Assembly (NCBI GenBank): GCA_012934845.2
Contig: WNNJ02002413.1
Span: forward strand, 150,644 to 214,643
DNA length: 64,000 nt
Direction of reading: 5' to 3'
Origin: Pomphorhynchus laevis
Taxonomy: Eukaryota > Acanthocephala > Palaeacanthocephala > Echinorhynchida > Pomphorhynchidae
Position 1 is the stretch's first letter; every line of letters begins with the position of its first letter. Shown in pieces: positions 45,107 through 56,425 of the stretch. The position numbers and the translations under genes were made by a program. The notes under the pieces are model-generated. The model saw only the letters and a list, made by a program, of their open reading frames with translations. It did not search any database and was not told the origin of the DNA.

Positions 45107-45215
45107 CACAACACGGAATTCATCCTGGGCATTAACAAATCTCGCCTTAAATACTGCTATAGAGTCCGTGGTAAATCCGTCGATAAATCTTGTAAATGTG
45201 AAAATCCTCATAAAG
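45107..45215 (+). CDS. Exon of an unknown plus-strand gene
   Basis: Open frame HNTEFILGINKSRLKYCYRV then RGKSVDKSCKCENPHK before a donor AAAGGTAAAT (cut after 45215, phase 1). Charged, cysteine-containing composition stands out from the AT-rich flanks, and the frame stays readable a little upstream (PNIKK). The acceptor at 45106 is weak. CxC spacing suggests an extracellular protein, but I recognise no family. Confidence 0.4.
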
Positions 45216-45219
45216 GTAA

Positions 45220-46075
45220 ATATTGTCAATTCACTTTGTGAAATATTGCGTCATAATTAGCAAGGTCTGGCGTGATTGGTTTAAGAAATATAATTGCAGT
45301 TTAGCTCTAGTTCTGCGGTAGCTTAACATTTTGGTTATCTCTATTGCATCAATAATATTAAAAATAATTTATTTAATCTCAAAATTAAATAACTATTTCG
45401 AATTATACAAGAATATTATTTTATTCGTAATAATTTAATATAATGTAATATAAATTATGAATTTAAAGAATTTATTATAAAGTTTTATATAAAAATAAAA
45501 TTTATAATAATAAGTGCAATTTAAAAAAAACGATTTTAATCAAATTCAGTCAAATTTAAATATTTTTGTCAATAAATAAAATTTATTAATTCAAATTCAA
45601 ATGATTATGGTAATTATCACATCATAAAAATACTTTGAATGAGCATCACAGAAACCGTAGAAATTGTAAATCTATTGGAAAAAGTTATCCAATAAATTAT
45701 AGATTGTATAGATTGTAATTATTACTTTAATAATCTTTTGTAAAATCGATTTTTAAAATGCAGGAATTAAATAACGATTCTAGCATTTTACGAAAAATCA
45801 AAATTCAATATAAATTTTAAATGCCGAAAATAAAACAGCACAAAGCTGCGAAACACATTTACCAAAATCGTAAATACAAAGAATAAATTTGCATTTTTTT
45901 CTTTTACATCAGTCATGGAATTCGTTTACTTTTCAAGCTTAAACTGTGACAAAACCTTTCATAGTTAAATGCTTTTAAAAATACGTCGATAAGAATTAAA
46001 TACATACAGATGAGTAAATATAATTTAATATATTCAATTTCGAATGGAATAACTTGATCAAATCATTGAATTATT
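45220..46075. other. AT-rich, no recognised feature
   Basis: No supported frames or repeats. Confidence 0.45.
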
Positions 46076-46079
46076 AATT

Positions 46080-46487
46080 AACCTTTCACAATATAGAGCG
46101 TGTAATTAAAAAGGAAAGAACTGCGTTCTTTGTTTGTAATCTGCTGTCAGCTTTGGTTTATGGAATTTATTCATTATTAATAGAAAAATTATACGCGACG
46201 GGATGCATTTCCTGTTAGGAATGTAGTTGATAAAAGACGCAAATTAGAATAGCTATACTTTCACCTGATCGTTTGATTGCATTCAATAAACTACAAGGAC
46301 ACTATCGTAATATTGACAACGGAGCGGTAGAAAAACATTTCAAAGATTGCATTCCCGTCAACATTAAAGATTGGCATAAGTAATCCTTGATATTGATGGT
46401 GACCCATTTTGGAAAAGCTTGCGCTATACGTTTCGTTTTCTACTAGTCAGATAGAATTTTGCGTTTTACTAAACAAATTGAATTATG
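46080..46487. repeat. Inverted copy of the 413-bp segment at 13790-14203
   Basis: Reading plus here equals minus there. Same protein-like pieces (ERTAFFVCNLLSALVYG, LSPDRLIAFNKLQGHYRN) and then LDIDGDPFWKSLRYTFRFLL in another frame. Sharp boundaries at CCTTTCACAATATAG and TAAACAAATTG. Confidence 0.85.
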
Positions 46488-46654
46488 ATATTACATTAAG
46501 ATTTAAACTAGCTTAAAACGCTAATTTAAATCTCTTTCGTTGAATATAGTATTTCTGATATTTATGATTTATCAATGAATTTCATAGATTCAATGAGTTC
46601 CATGTCCATAGTTATCCTGATGTTTCATCAGAATAACCTTAAGCTTATAACTCA

Positions 46655-47285
46655 AATCAGCTGACTGAGTCTACGTATTTAATATAACTATAAAATAAAC
46701 AGAACATAATAATGTTAAATCAAAATTTAATAATTAAATAATAAAATAAATAATTGTTTTGAGATTTTTTATAATTTAAATCAACTTAAAATAAAAAATT
46801 GAAATTTAAAATAAAAGTCATTTTTATGAATTGATTAATAAATAACAGACGTTGTATCAGAATACGAATTAGATGTCATTAGGAGGAACTGCTATGCTAT
46901 CAGGTTTCGGCCCCTAACTCCTCTACCCGAACATAGCAGCGGGGCCAAATACATGCTAATGAGTTATTTCCTCTGATGAAATTTGATGATATAGTATCTT
47001 ATTCTAATACAAAGCATATTATTTATTATCAATCTTTAGAAATTTCCGCTAATGATTTTAAATTTATTTTTAATATTATTGTGTTAATTTATATATTTTA
47101 CTATTTTCTGATTGATGGTATTTTTATAGTAACCTAGTTTAAAATATGCATCTATTAAATTATTTAAATGATTTTGAAGAAAACCAATATCATTGAAGAT
47201 TGTTGCAATTCTTAAAATTTCATTATTTAATGTATTATGTTTAATTTACTATATTTAATGATTATATTTAATGTATTATATTATA
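46655..47285 (-). mobile_element. PLE 3' end with full module and reverse transcriptase C-terminus
   Basis: Boundary motif CAGCTGACTGAGTCTACG at 46662, AT-rich tail, complete module at 46876-46977, then minus-strand coding for the terminal reverse transcriptase region (47030-47240). Coding stops at a simple ATTTAATG repeat. Broken fossil. Confidence 0.75.
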
Positions 47286-47294
47286 TTTAATGCA

Positions 47295-47390
47295 TATATT
47301 ATAACGTTAAGGTTAGAACGTTTTAAGGTTAACCTTAAGGTTACGGCTAACCTTAACCTTATAACGTTAAGGTTATAATAACCATAATGA
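47295..47390. repeat. AAGGTTAACCTT palindromic cluster
   Basis: Alternating AACGTTAAGGTTA and TAACCTTAACCTTATAACG units forming nested palindromes, immediately before the ATCGAT minisatellite. Confidence 0.75.
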
Positions 47391-47394
47391 TCGA

Positions 47395-48135
47395 TGACTA
47401 ATAATATCGATAATTAATCTTATCGATTTTTAATTTCATCGAAGATTAAGCTAATCAATGATTAATCTTATCGATGATTTATCTCGATGATTAATTTTGG
47501 CGATGATTAATCTTATCGATGAATAATCTTATCGATGATTAATCTTATCGATGATTAATCGTATCGATGATTAATCGTATCGATGATTAATCGTATCGAT
47601 GATTAATCGTATCGATGATTAATCGTATCGATGATTAATCGTATCGATGATTAATCGTATCGATGATTAATCTTATCGATGATTAATCTAATGGATAATT
47701 AATCTTAGCGATGATTAATCTTATCGTTGATTAATCTTATCGATAATCAATCTTATCGATGATTAATATAATCGATGATTGACCTTATCGATGATTAATC
47801 TTATCATTGATTAATTTTATTGATGATTAATCTTATCAATTAATCTTATCGATGATTAATCTTATCGATTATTGATCTTATCGATTATTAATCTTATCGA
47901 TTATTAATCTTATCGATTATTAATCTTATCGGTTCTTGATCGTATCGATTATTAATCCTATCGACGATTTATCTTATCGACGATTTTTCTTATCGACGAT
48001 TTATCTTATCGACGATTTATCTTCTCGAAGATTAATTTTATCGATGATTAATATTATTGATGATTAATTTTATCGATGGCTAATCTTATCGATGATTAAT
48101 CTGATCGATAAGATTTATCTTATCGATAACAGGTT
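47395..48135. repeat. Large minisatellite, 16-bp unit with ATCGAT core
   Basis: More than 40 copies of ATTAATCTTATCGATG and variants. A central block (about 47560-47665) is made of near-identical ATTAATCGTATCGATG units, with more degenerate units on both sides. ATCGAT is itself a palindrome. Confidence 0.95.
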
Positions 48136-48230
48136 ATTATATATTAAACGAACAATACGGATTGTCTTCCTTTTTATAAATGAATTTACTTTTAACTCGT
48201 TGTAGAGTTTTCTAAGATTTAGCCGACGAT
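48121..48230. repeat. 110-bp segment duplicated at 50841-50950
   Basis: Same orientation, about 97 percent identical (AACAGGTTAT...AGCCGACGAT). Each copy is joined to a different neighbour, so it is a mosaic boundary. Confidence 0.85.
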
Positions 48231-50260
48231 GGTGCGCAATAATTGAAATTGGAGGTTTGCACATTTACTGTTAAAATACGCTTTGGTTTTGTTTATTATA
48301 TAAAAACATTATTTCTATTTTGTTTTTGTTATTATCTTTTATAAATGCATACATAATGTCAGATGTGGTTGAACATTTCTGACAAAAGCAACAAACCGCT
48401 CAAAATCGATAGAAACAAATTTCAATATATTGCGTGAATAAAATATGGGACAGTTTTAATTAAGTAATTAATAAAATATATCTTAGATACAAATGGTATG
48501 AAACGAAATTAATAATATTTAAAATTGTGAAAACGGGCTGATAAGCTTCTGTATGCTTTATCAGTCAAAATTTTGTGATTGATCGCTTTTTTTGAATGCG
48601 TTCAATAAAAAACGCGTTTTGAATGCGTTCAATAAAAATGTTTTTTTGAAAGCGTTTTCCTATAAGCTGTTGATTGTTAGATTATATTTATTTGTCGGGA
48701 ATTAATTAAAATGTTTGAGAAATGGAAGAGTATTTCATTCGATAAATAGAACAAAGTAAATATTTTACAATTCTCAGTCATAAATGACATGAAAACATAT
48801 TTGTTCGAACGATGCATTTTATCAATATTTTTTTCTTTCCTCAAATATAATATTTTTTTCTAAAAATCAAATTATTTATTTCGCGTCGTTGAATAAATTT
48901 GAAATTTAAAATTCAAAAATATTTTTGTATGCTTCAATATCAGGTGCTTTTCCAAATTTACATAAATTGAAAAATTTTCATAAATATAAATTTTGTATAT
49001 ACTTAGGTAACTTTCTAATATGTTTAGAACCGCGTTATATATATTTGTGGAACTATTTTTAAATTAACGCAAAACGGTGAAATTTTGAGCTGAACACTAT
49101 CAACTTTGAATAAGCTTTTATCAGGCAATCTTTTCTTTGGTTTATTTGAGCCGGTACGCTAATTCCATATATTATTTAGCAGTGACGCTTTTCTGGGAAG
49201 CGCTAATTTACATGCTGCTGATCAACACATTGTAAAGCGTATTGATTGAATACTTATTTTGATAATAAGCCTTGTCGATAAGCTTGTGGCTGAACGATCT
49301 AAATTAGTTAGTCTTACGTACGTATATATTTCAGTAGCAAAGTTAAATATTGTATAGTTAAGATAAATGCACTGGATTTTTGAAAAATAAATTAAATAAA
49401 TTGTTTAAACAGTATTTTTCGCAATATAATTTTACGCCGCAAACACTACGCGGTGTAAAATCCAAAAATTATGTATTTTATGATTTTCAAAAACCAAAAT
49501 CTGGAATTATTTGTTAAATTAGTCTAAAAATAACTGAATTTACATACATTGAATAAGATAATTTATTAACAGATAAAGAGGAGTCTTTGCTTTCTGCTTT
49601 ACAAAAACAAGCCTAGAGAATGTCGATTTTGACTGTGAAGAAATCCTCAGAACTCTGCCGCAGAAAACGGAGAATTTGATAATTAAATCAATTTATTTTT
49701 CGTGTTACAGTTCTTACAATAAATGGTAAAAATACGAAAATGTCAATGTAATATCATTTATATTAAAACTATAAACATTATACAACATTAATTACTCATA
49801 AACGTGATTTAATGAGTCATTAAGGAGTCATTATATTTTTAGTCATTATATTGTTTAATTTCGAGTATTTTTATTTACAAATAAGTTTAATTAAAAATTA
49901 ATAAGTTTTATTACCAAAATAATTATGTCAATTGCGAACGCGATGAAACTAATATGTTTATTTTATAATCTGCTGAATAAGTTTGCTAAATTCGAACTTA
50001 TTTACTTTAAGACGAATGATTAATCTAAAAATTTGATTTGTATAAAATCGTTCTCTATATATGATTGTATCCTTTCTTTCTAATTGATAAAAATTTATTG
50101 TTTTCTTTCGAATCCTTTATCTGTAACAAGTCGCTTCTCAATTTAATTTCAAAAATTAAACGATACTATACTACTAAAACCAACTATAAACAGTCACATT
50201 TGTGAAACTTTAAATTACGTTTATAATAAAAAATTATAATAATATAACCCTATTAAGCTT
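48230..50260. other. AT-rich, no recognised feature
   Basis: A local GAATGCGTTCAATAAAAA duplication lies at 48590-48630. Nothing else is supported. Confidence 0.45.
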
Positions 50261-50415
50261 ATGAAGGAAGGAACGACAGCACACTTGCTGTCCTGTGAAG
50301 TCACTGCTTACGCAACCCATACATATTTAAGGCTGAGCACTGGTGGAGGAGCGTGCGCTTATTGATTTTTCCCAAAGGTTTACTGATGATAAGGTACTGT
50401 GTAGCTACAGTACCA
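50260..50415. other. GC-richer island ending in a hairpin
   Basis: Contains GACAGCACACTTGCTGTC (hairpin), GGTGGAGGAGCGTGCGC and, at 50385-50415, CTGATGATAAGGTACTGT with ACAGTACC, i.e. a CTGATGA followed by a stem but without GAAA. Possibly a decayed hammerhead. Confidence 0.3.
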
Positions 50416-50636
50416 TGATATGATAATATTATTATAATTATAACGATTGTTAATTATTTCATATTATAAATATAAAATAACATGTTTATAATTTTCTATT
50501 GTAAATGAACTAATGAAATAATGAATTTTTTCATTTTATTACATTAATTAAAAATAGATTATCTCTTTAATCTATAAAAGATAATAGATTAAAAATTAAT
50601 ATTTTAGCTATAAATATATTATAGTTGAATAATATT

Positions 50637-50950
50637 TTATATTGACAATATCGACATATTGTCAATATGTCGGTATAAACACCATATGTCAATATGGTGA
50701 TTATCAATTGTTTTGGTTCTAATTTTTGGTTTTTTAGAGTTGTGTTTTGTGAAAGTCCTTAGGTAAAGCTTCCTTAATGCTCTGTAAGCTTCCTCTATAT
50801 GCCAACAGTTTATATTAATTGTGATTATTATATTTCAAATTATCAATAACAGGTTATCATATATTAAACGAACAATACGGATTGTCTTCCTTTTTATAAA
50901 TGAATTTACTTTTAACTCGTTCTAGAGTTTTCTAAGATTTAGCCGACGAT
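50637..50950. repeat. Mosaic of two repeats (44.5-kb inverted repeat and 48.1-kb direct repeat)
   Basis: 50637-50840 is the inverted partner of 44456-44660. 50841-50950 duplicates 48121-48230. A third short unit, TTAGCTATAAATATATTATA, occurs at 50605, 50951 and, inverted, 51165. Confidence 0.8.
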
Positions 50951-50999
50951 TTAGCTATAAATATATTATAGTTGAATGATAAAAATTATTATTGTTTCA

Positions 51000-51525
51000 C
51001 AATTTTCCCCGTGTTTGCAATATATAAAACTGCAGTTAAAATTTCTAGTGAACTTATAACGGTTTAAAGTTAAAAATTACAAAAATTTTCAATTCTTAGT
51101 CTAACGTTGAAGACAATAAATTCATGTTATCTGCGAGAATTGTGTTTTTATTATTCAACTATAATATATTTATAGCTAAAATATTAATTCTATACCGATT
51201 CGATGGCGAATCGGTATAGCCTATACATAGCGGCCTGTTTACAAGACAATATTCGTCAACATGAAATTACATGCAAGCACATTTAATATGATAAAATACG
51301 GTGCTAAGGATCGTTAATTTCCCAGGTGTTAATGATTGTTAATTTTTCATTCGTTCAAATTGTTTTACAAAGCAAATCCTTGGACTTAGCAACATTCAGT
51401 TTTAGTGATTCAAACTAAGAACCAGTCAATATTTACCATGGCCGATAAATATGAAACATTTAATTGAGTTGAAAATTGTTTTGCTTTTTGATATTAGCAA
51501 TTAGTAAGCAGTTAAATGAAATCAG
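51000..51525. other. AT-rich, no recognised feature beyond repeat edges
   Basis: A short CCGATTCG...CGAATCGG palindrome lies at 51195-51217. Confidence 0.4.
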
Positions 51526-52125
51526 ACCAGCTAACTTTGTCTAAGTAGTTTATACTATATAATAGCGAAAATAAAATACAAAATTATAAACGAGATTTTA
51601 TATAATTTATAATTAGATAAAGTTAAAATTTAACATTATAATAGACAATAAATTGGTATTAATTGACTAATAAATAACATAAGTTGTATCAGAATAACGA
51701 ATATAGATCATCATAAAGGACTGCTACGTATCAGGCTTCGATACAAAATATTTTTTACAATTTCTATAACGTGTGCTTTCAACTAATGTATTTTATAAAT
51801 TTAACGTATTTAACAATTTTATAAGTTAATAATTTTCAAATTTAACAGATAATGATCTCTATTATACAAGGTTTCGGCCCCATTAATAACATAGCAGAAG
51901 GACCAAATACATGCTAATGATGTACATATATGATACAATTTTAATATTCCATAAATATTCCATAAATATTTTAAATATGCCATCTTTACGATATAAATTA
52001 ATATTAGTTTTTATTAATGTTAATTTAACTGTTCATATCTCGATACATACCTTCTTAATCATTAATATTGGTTTTATTAAGAATAAGGCTTCCGGGATAA
52101 ATTTGTTCGCATATTGAATAAAAAC
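51525..52125 (-). mobile_element. PLE 3' end, degraded
   Basis: Tail and parts of the module (51705-51740, 51865-51925), split by about 120 bp of other AT-rich DNA, then a minus-strand reverse transcriptase scrap (51975-52120). Confidence 0.6.
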
Positions 52126-52474
52126 CAACAACCAACTTAATAGTGAAAAATATCCATTAAAAATATTTTTTACATCAAAAATATCCATTTTTTGATGTAA
52201 ATTGATCCTGCGAATTATTTCATTTGCTAAAGGTAATTATCATTTATTAAAGATGCATATTTGTCATTCATATTAAAGATAAGATAAGACTATCAATCTT
52301 ATCGTATAATATAAGTATATCTTATCGTATATACTTATAAGTATAGACCTATAATATAATATAGTAAGTCTATAATATAATCTATATATTATAGACCATT
52401 ATTATATCATAGATCGTATAATAATATGATAATAATATTTATTAAATATTATTATAGACTTATTATTATTATTA

Positions 52475-53240
52475 TTTCGACCCCTAACTCATCTACCCAA
52501 CATAGCAGCGGGGCCAAATAAATGCTAATGATGTATTTCATCTGATAAAACTATCTAGTTTCTTATTCTAATACAAAGTATATTATTTATTATCCATCCA
52601 TAAAAATTTGCCACTTAAGAGTTTAAATTTATTCTTTATATTATTGTGTTGATTTATATATTTTACTATTTTCTGCTTGATGTTATTTTTATAGTAACCT
52701 AGTTTAAAATATGTATCTATTAAATTATTTAAATGATTTTGAAGAAAGCCAATATCATTACAAATTGTTGCAATTCTTAAAATTTCATTATTTAATGCAT
52801 TATATTTTATATTATATGGTATGCATGAATGCTCATGCAAAAATATGTTTCTTGTAAATTTAAATATGTGTCATCTTTACGATATAAATTAAAAGTAGTT
52901 TAAATTGATGTTAATTTAATGCTCATATCAAGATCTATACTTTCTTTATCATTAATATTGGTTTAATTACGAATTAGGCTACCTGGATAAATTTGTTTAC
53001 TAATTGAATAAAAATTATTAGAATTAAATACACATATATCATCAATGTATCGAAACATATATTTCATATCTTTATATTGTTTGTTTTTACACAGTTATGA
53101 ACAAATTCATATTCTATAAAGCTTAAAAACAAGTCAGCTATAATTTGGCTACTATTACTTCCCATTGGAACACCTTTTATTTGCCTAAATATATATGTCC
53201 TTACCTTTAAATAATTTTGATTTATCAAAATATTTAAGGA
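52475..53240 (-). mobile_element. PLE reverse transcriptase and part of module
   Basis: Module remnant at 52487-52560, then minus-strand coding 52583-53230 with HEHSCIPYNIKYNALNNEIL, FRYIDDICVFN and the SSQIIADLFLSF/GVPMG block. The tail beyond the module is missing. Broken fossil, closely related to the 10.2-kb copy. Confidence 0.75.
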
Positions 53241-53264
53241 TATTAAAGGGCAAAAAAAATTATT

Positions 53265-53332
53265 TAAGATATTTAAGGGCTAAATATTTAAGGGCTAAAT
53301 ATTTAAGGGCTAAATATTTAAGGGCAAATTAC
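53265..53332. repeat. 15-bp tandem repeat at a PLE truncation point
   Basis: GGGCTAAATATTTAA repeated about four times, directly at the 5' truncation of the PLE copy. Confidence 0.8.
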
Positions 53333-53394
53333 ATGTTAAATTCATTGTTTGCACACAAACTGCAACCTCTATTAATATGCCATATATTTGAACT

Positions 53395-53466
53395 GATGAT
53401 ATGTCGGTTTGAGAAACAATCAAATTCCGATTGCCTTTCAATTATTCGCGTAAAATATTTTTAAGT
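53395..53466 (-). mobile_element. Body of a tRNA-Asn-headed SINE-like repeat
   Basis: Downstream of the tRNA on the minus strand: ACTTAAAAATATTTTACGCG, GGCAATCGGAATTTG, TTTCTCAAACCGACATAT. The same body follows the tRNA-like heads at 55.0 and 56.2 kb. Confidence 0.6.
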
Positions 53467-53540
53467 CGTCTCCGGGTGGACTCGAACCACCAACCTTTCG
53501 GTTAACAGCCGTACGCGCTAACCGGTTGCGCTACGGAGGC
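53467..53540 (-). tRNA. tRNA-Asn (GTT), slightly degenerate
   Basis: Minus strand GCCTCCGTAGCGCAACCGG, anticodon loop CTGTTAA, TTCGAGTCC T-loop and CGGAGAC acceptor. One acceptor mismatch (C2-A71) and one anticodon-stem mismatch (TACGG against CCGAA). It may be a SINE head rather than a working gene. A further degraded 5' half lies at 53560-53612. Confidence 0.7.
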
Positions 53541-53614
53541 AACCAAAACATTCTAGTAATTACCAGTCAACATCCGAACACGATGACCGGTTGCCCCTGG
53601 AAGCAACCACAATA

Positions 53615-54960
53615 TAATGGCAATTATCATTCTACGTATTTATATATTTGTCAATTTTCCAAGATTTTGTAGAACTAGATAATTACCAGTTCCTTAGGTT
53701 GCATCATTGTAATGTCACATTCCTTAAATGGAGCATTAATTCTAAATTGATTTAATCAAATTTTAAATATTTAAAATGTCGAAATTCTTATAGTCAATTT
53801 AGATTGATAAGATTTGGTTTTCATGTTTGGGCTATAAATGGATGAAAATCTTCATTAAAAGCTATCAATGCATTTAGAAAAAAATAATAGAAGAAAAATA
53901 TAATAATAGAAGAAAAATAAAATCTAAATTTAATAAAAAGAATGAAAATCCTTAACTTTTGTAAAAATCGTAAAATTGGCATCACATTAGATGATTCTGA
54001 TTTTTATTAATTATGAAAATGAGACGACTTATACATAGAACAGGCAGTAAATGTAGAACAAAATAATTATGGTAAATGTTTAACAGTCTATAAATGAAGA
54101 ACACACTACAAATGTGGGCAATCTAAATCAGTTTTAAAAAATATGCAAAGCGGCCAATTGGTAGAAATTTATAGATAAAGTTGATTTGGTTTTAAATCTC
54201 GTGGTAAACAAAAACATTTGCATTGTATTAAATTTCGTGTGACAAGTATTACTGCTCTATATTTTCATAAAAAATTATAAAGCAGTATTACTGCTTTATA
54301 AATATATTATCTATAAAGTATTACTGCTTTATATAAATATATATTTACTATGATGGCATATCTCTTACAAATATCTTTAGCTCTTAACCACTAAAATTTG
54401 TAGCTATCTCAATAGCTATATCCCATCAAGTACCTAATTTAAACAATAAAGTTGTATTTTAACACAGCGTTTTTCCGTGTTATAAATTTTTAAATTAAAT
54501 AAAAAATAAATTTTAAATAAAAATTAAATTAATTTCAAATTAAATTTTAAATAAAATAAAAATTATATAAATTTAAAATTTATAAATTCACATTTAAATA
54601 TTAAATTTTAAATTTTTCATACTTTCTCTTTCACAGTAGTTTGTGTTTTGTGAAGAATAAAACAAAGAATAAAAAATATTTACAAACAATTGTTGCACAA
54701 CAGTAAATGATAAGTAAATTTTACCAAATCATTGGACTAAATTCATTGCAAGTCAAATTCCAAAGTAATTGTTGAAGCAAATCCTACAGTAAAGAATGTA
54801 TTTCGATTTTAAATAAAAATTTACCCAAATTTGAATATTTTTGAATAAAGAACCTAAATTTTATAGCAGTAATTTTTTTATATTAAATAATATTGTGCAA
54901 ATTGTAATTGCTCATAACGGAAACTGGTTCCATAAAGAAACTGAACTTATGTGAAAACTT
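53615..54960. other. AT-rich, no gene recognised
   Basis: 54240-54340 has repeated AGTATTACTGCTTTATA units. Minor frames only. Confidence 0.45.
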
Positions 54961-54965
54961 TTAAA

Positions 54966-55325
54966 ACCTCGGTGGCGCAACCGGTTAGCGTGTTCGGATG
55001 ATGACCGAAAGGCTGGTGGTTCGAGTCCACCCAAAAACGCACTTGGAAAATTTTTTATCGCGACGTACTGCAATGCTATCAGGATTTTGCTACTGTTTTA
55101 CAAACTTTGACCGAAAGGTTGATGGTTCGAGTCTACTCAAAGGCGAACTTAGAAAAAAAATTTTGTGACGTATTGCAATTCTATCAGGATTTTGCTACTG
55201 TTTTTCAAAGTATGACCGAGAAATTGGTGGTTTGAGACCGATCAAATGCGAACTTAGAAAAAATTATCGCAACGTATTGCAGTGCTATCAGGATTTAACG
55301 CCTATTTTCCAAACAAACATATTAT
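54966..55325 (+). mobile_element. tRNA-Asn-headed repeat with tandemly triplicated 3' part
   Basis: A degenerate tRNA-Asn head (54966-55039, anticodon loop changed to ATGATGA, acceptor not pairing) is followed by the body TATCGCGACGTACTGCAATG, CTATCAGGATTTTGCTACTG. The unit from the anticodon arm onward (GACCGAAAGG... to ...CAAA) is repeated three times with a period of about 105 bp (55003, 55109, 55214). Confidence 0.7.
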
Positions 55326-55434
55326 AAGTAAAAATATATAACGTATAAAAGTGGTTGTATATTGTGTTTAAACAATGAATTTAACATGTAATTTGCTTAA
55401 TTTAGATTATTGATCTAGATCTTTTTATATTTAA

Positions 55435-55985
55435 ATGTTACTTGGACCTAACATAGCAGCTAGGCTAAATACACGCTAATGATGTATTTATGCTGTCTTT
55501 GTTCAATGTTTTTATTGATTTACAAACAACCAATAATTACAAAAGTAAAAGTTTAGAATAAGAGTAAATTTTTATGAATTGACTAATAAATAACAGACGT
55601 TGTATCAGAATAAGGATTAGAGGTCATAAGGAATAACGGCTATGCTATCAGGTTTAAGCCCATATTCATTGACCTAACAAAGAAGCTTGTAAGCTAATAT
55701 CGTATTTCCTCTGATGAAATTTGATAATCAAGTATCTTATTCTAATACAAAGTATATCCTTTATTATTCATAAAACTTTTCCGCGTAAGAGTTTTAATTT
55801 ATGTTTAATAATATTTTTTAAATTAAATTTTTAATTTTTAAGGTATATGTTTATTATGCATCCATAAAAATTTCCGCCAATGATTTTAAATTTATTTTTA
55901 ATATTATTGTGTTGATTTATATATTTTACGATATTCTGTTAGATTTTATTTTTATAGTAACTAGTTTAAAATATGCATCTATTAT
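55435..55985 (-). mobile_element. PLE 3' end fragments
   Basis: A small module piece (55442-55498) and then tail, module (55610-55715) and two copies of the terminal reverse transcriptase signature (55760-55800 and 55855-55980). Heavily decayed. Confidence 0.6.
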
Positions 55986-55992
55986 TATCATC

Positions 55993-56027
55993 TATGCTTT
56001 GTGATCGATTGTATTCAATCACAAAGC
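55993..56027. repeat. Short hairpin
   Basis: TGCTTTGTGAT and ATCACAAAGCA around a 13-nt spacer. Confidence 0.85.
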
Positions 56028-56145
56028 AATTACTCTCATGTATTAAAAAATATTATGATAAAGTTCGTTAAGCTTTTTGTTTTATAATTTTGTAATTTCC
56101 CATATCATTCATTATCAAAATAAAAATTGGTTTTAGATTTTTCTA

Positions 56146-56161
56146 GCCTCCGTGGCGCAAC

Positions 56162-56202
<41 letters not shown>

Positions 56203-56219
56203 GAGTCCACCCGGAGGCG
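56146..56219 (+). tRNA. tRNA-Asn (GTT)
   Basis: Complete cloverleaf: acceptor GCCTCCG/CGGAGGC fully paired, box A GTGGCGCAACCGG, anticodon stem TTCGG/CCGAA with loop CTGTTAA (anticodon GTT), box B GGTTCGAGTCC, no intron. The following 70 bp (TATCTCGACTTATTGAAATG, CAATCAGGATTTGG, TTTCTCAAACCAACATATTA) match the body after the other two tRNA-Asn heads, so this may be the source gene of the repeat or its best copy. Confidence 0.9.
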
Positions 56220-56425
56220 ATAATGTATTTTATCTCGACTTATTGAAATGCAATCAGGATTTGGCTGTTTCTCAAACCAACATATTATCATAGAAACGTA
56301 ATATCTGGTGTTAGTTTTGTTATAAGCTTAGATTGGTGAATCATTGATTTAAAGAGTTCCTTTTCGTTTTCACTTAATTTTGCATATATAATACGGTAAT
56401 AAAATTTTGATATAGTATCGATAAA

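Noticed and set aside
47295-47390. Interstitial telomere repeat
   Set aside because: Units are TTAAGG/CCTTAA palindromes, not TTAGGG or another regular telomere repeat.
47395-48135. CRISPR array
   Set aside because: Contiguous 16-bp units without spacers, in eukaryotic DNA: a minisatellite.
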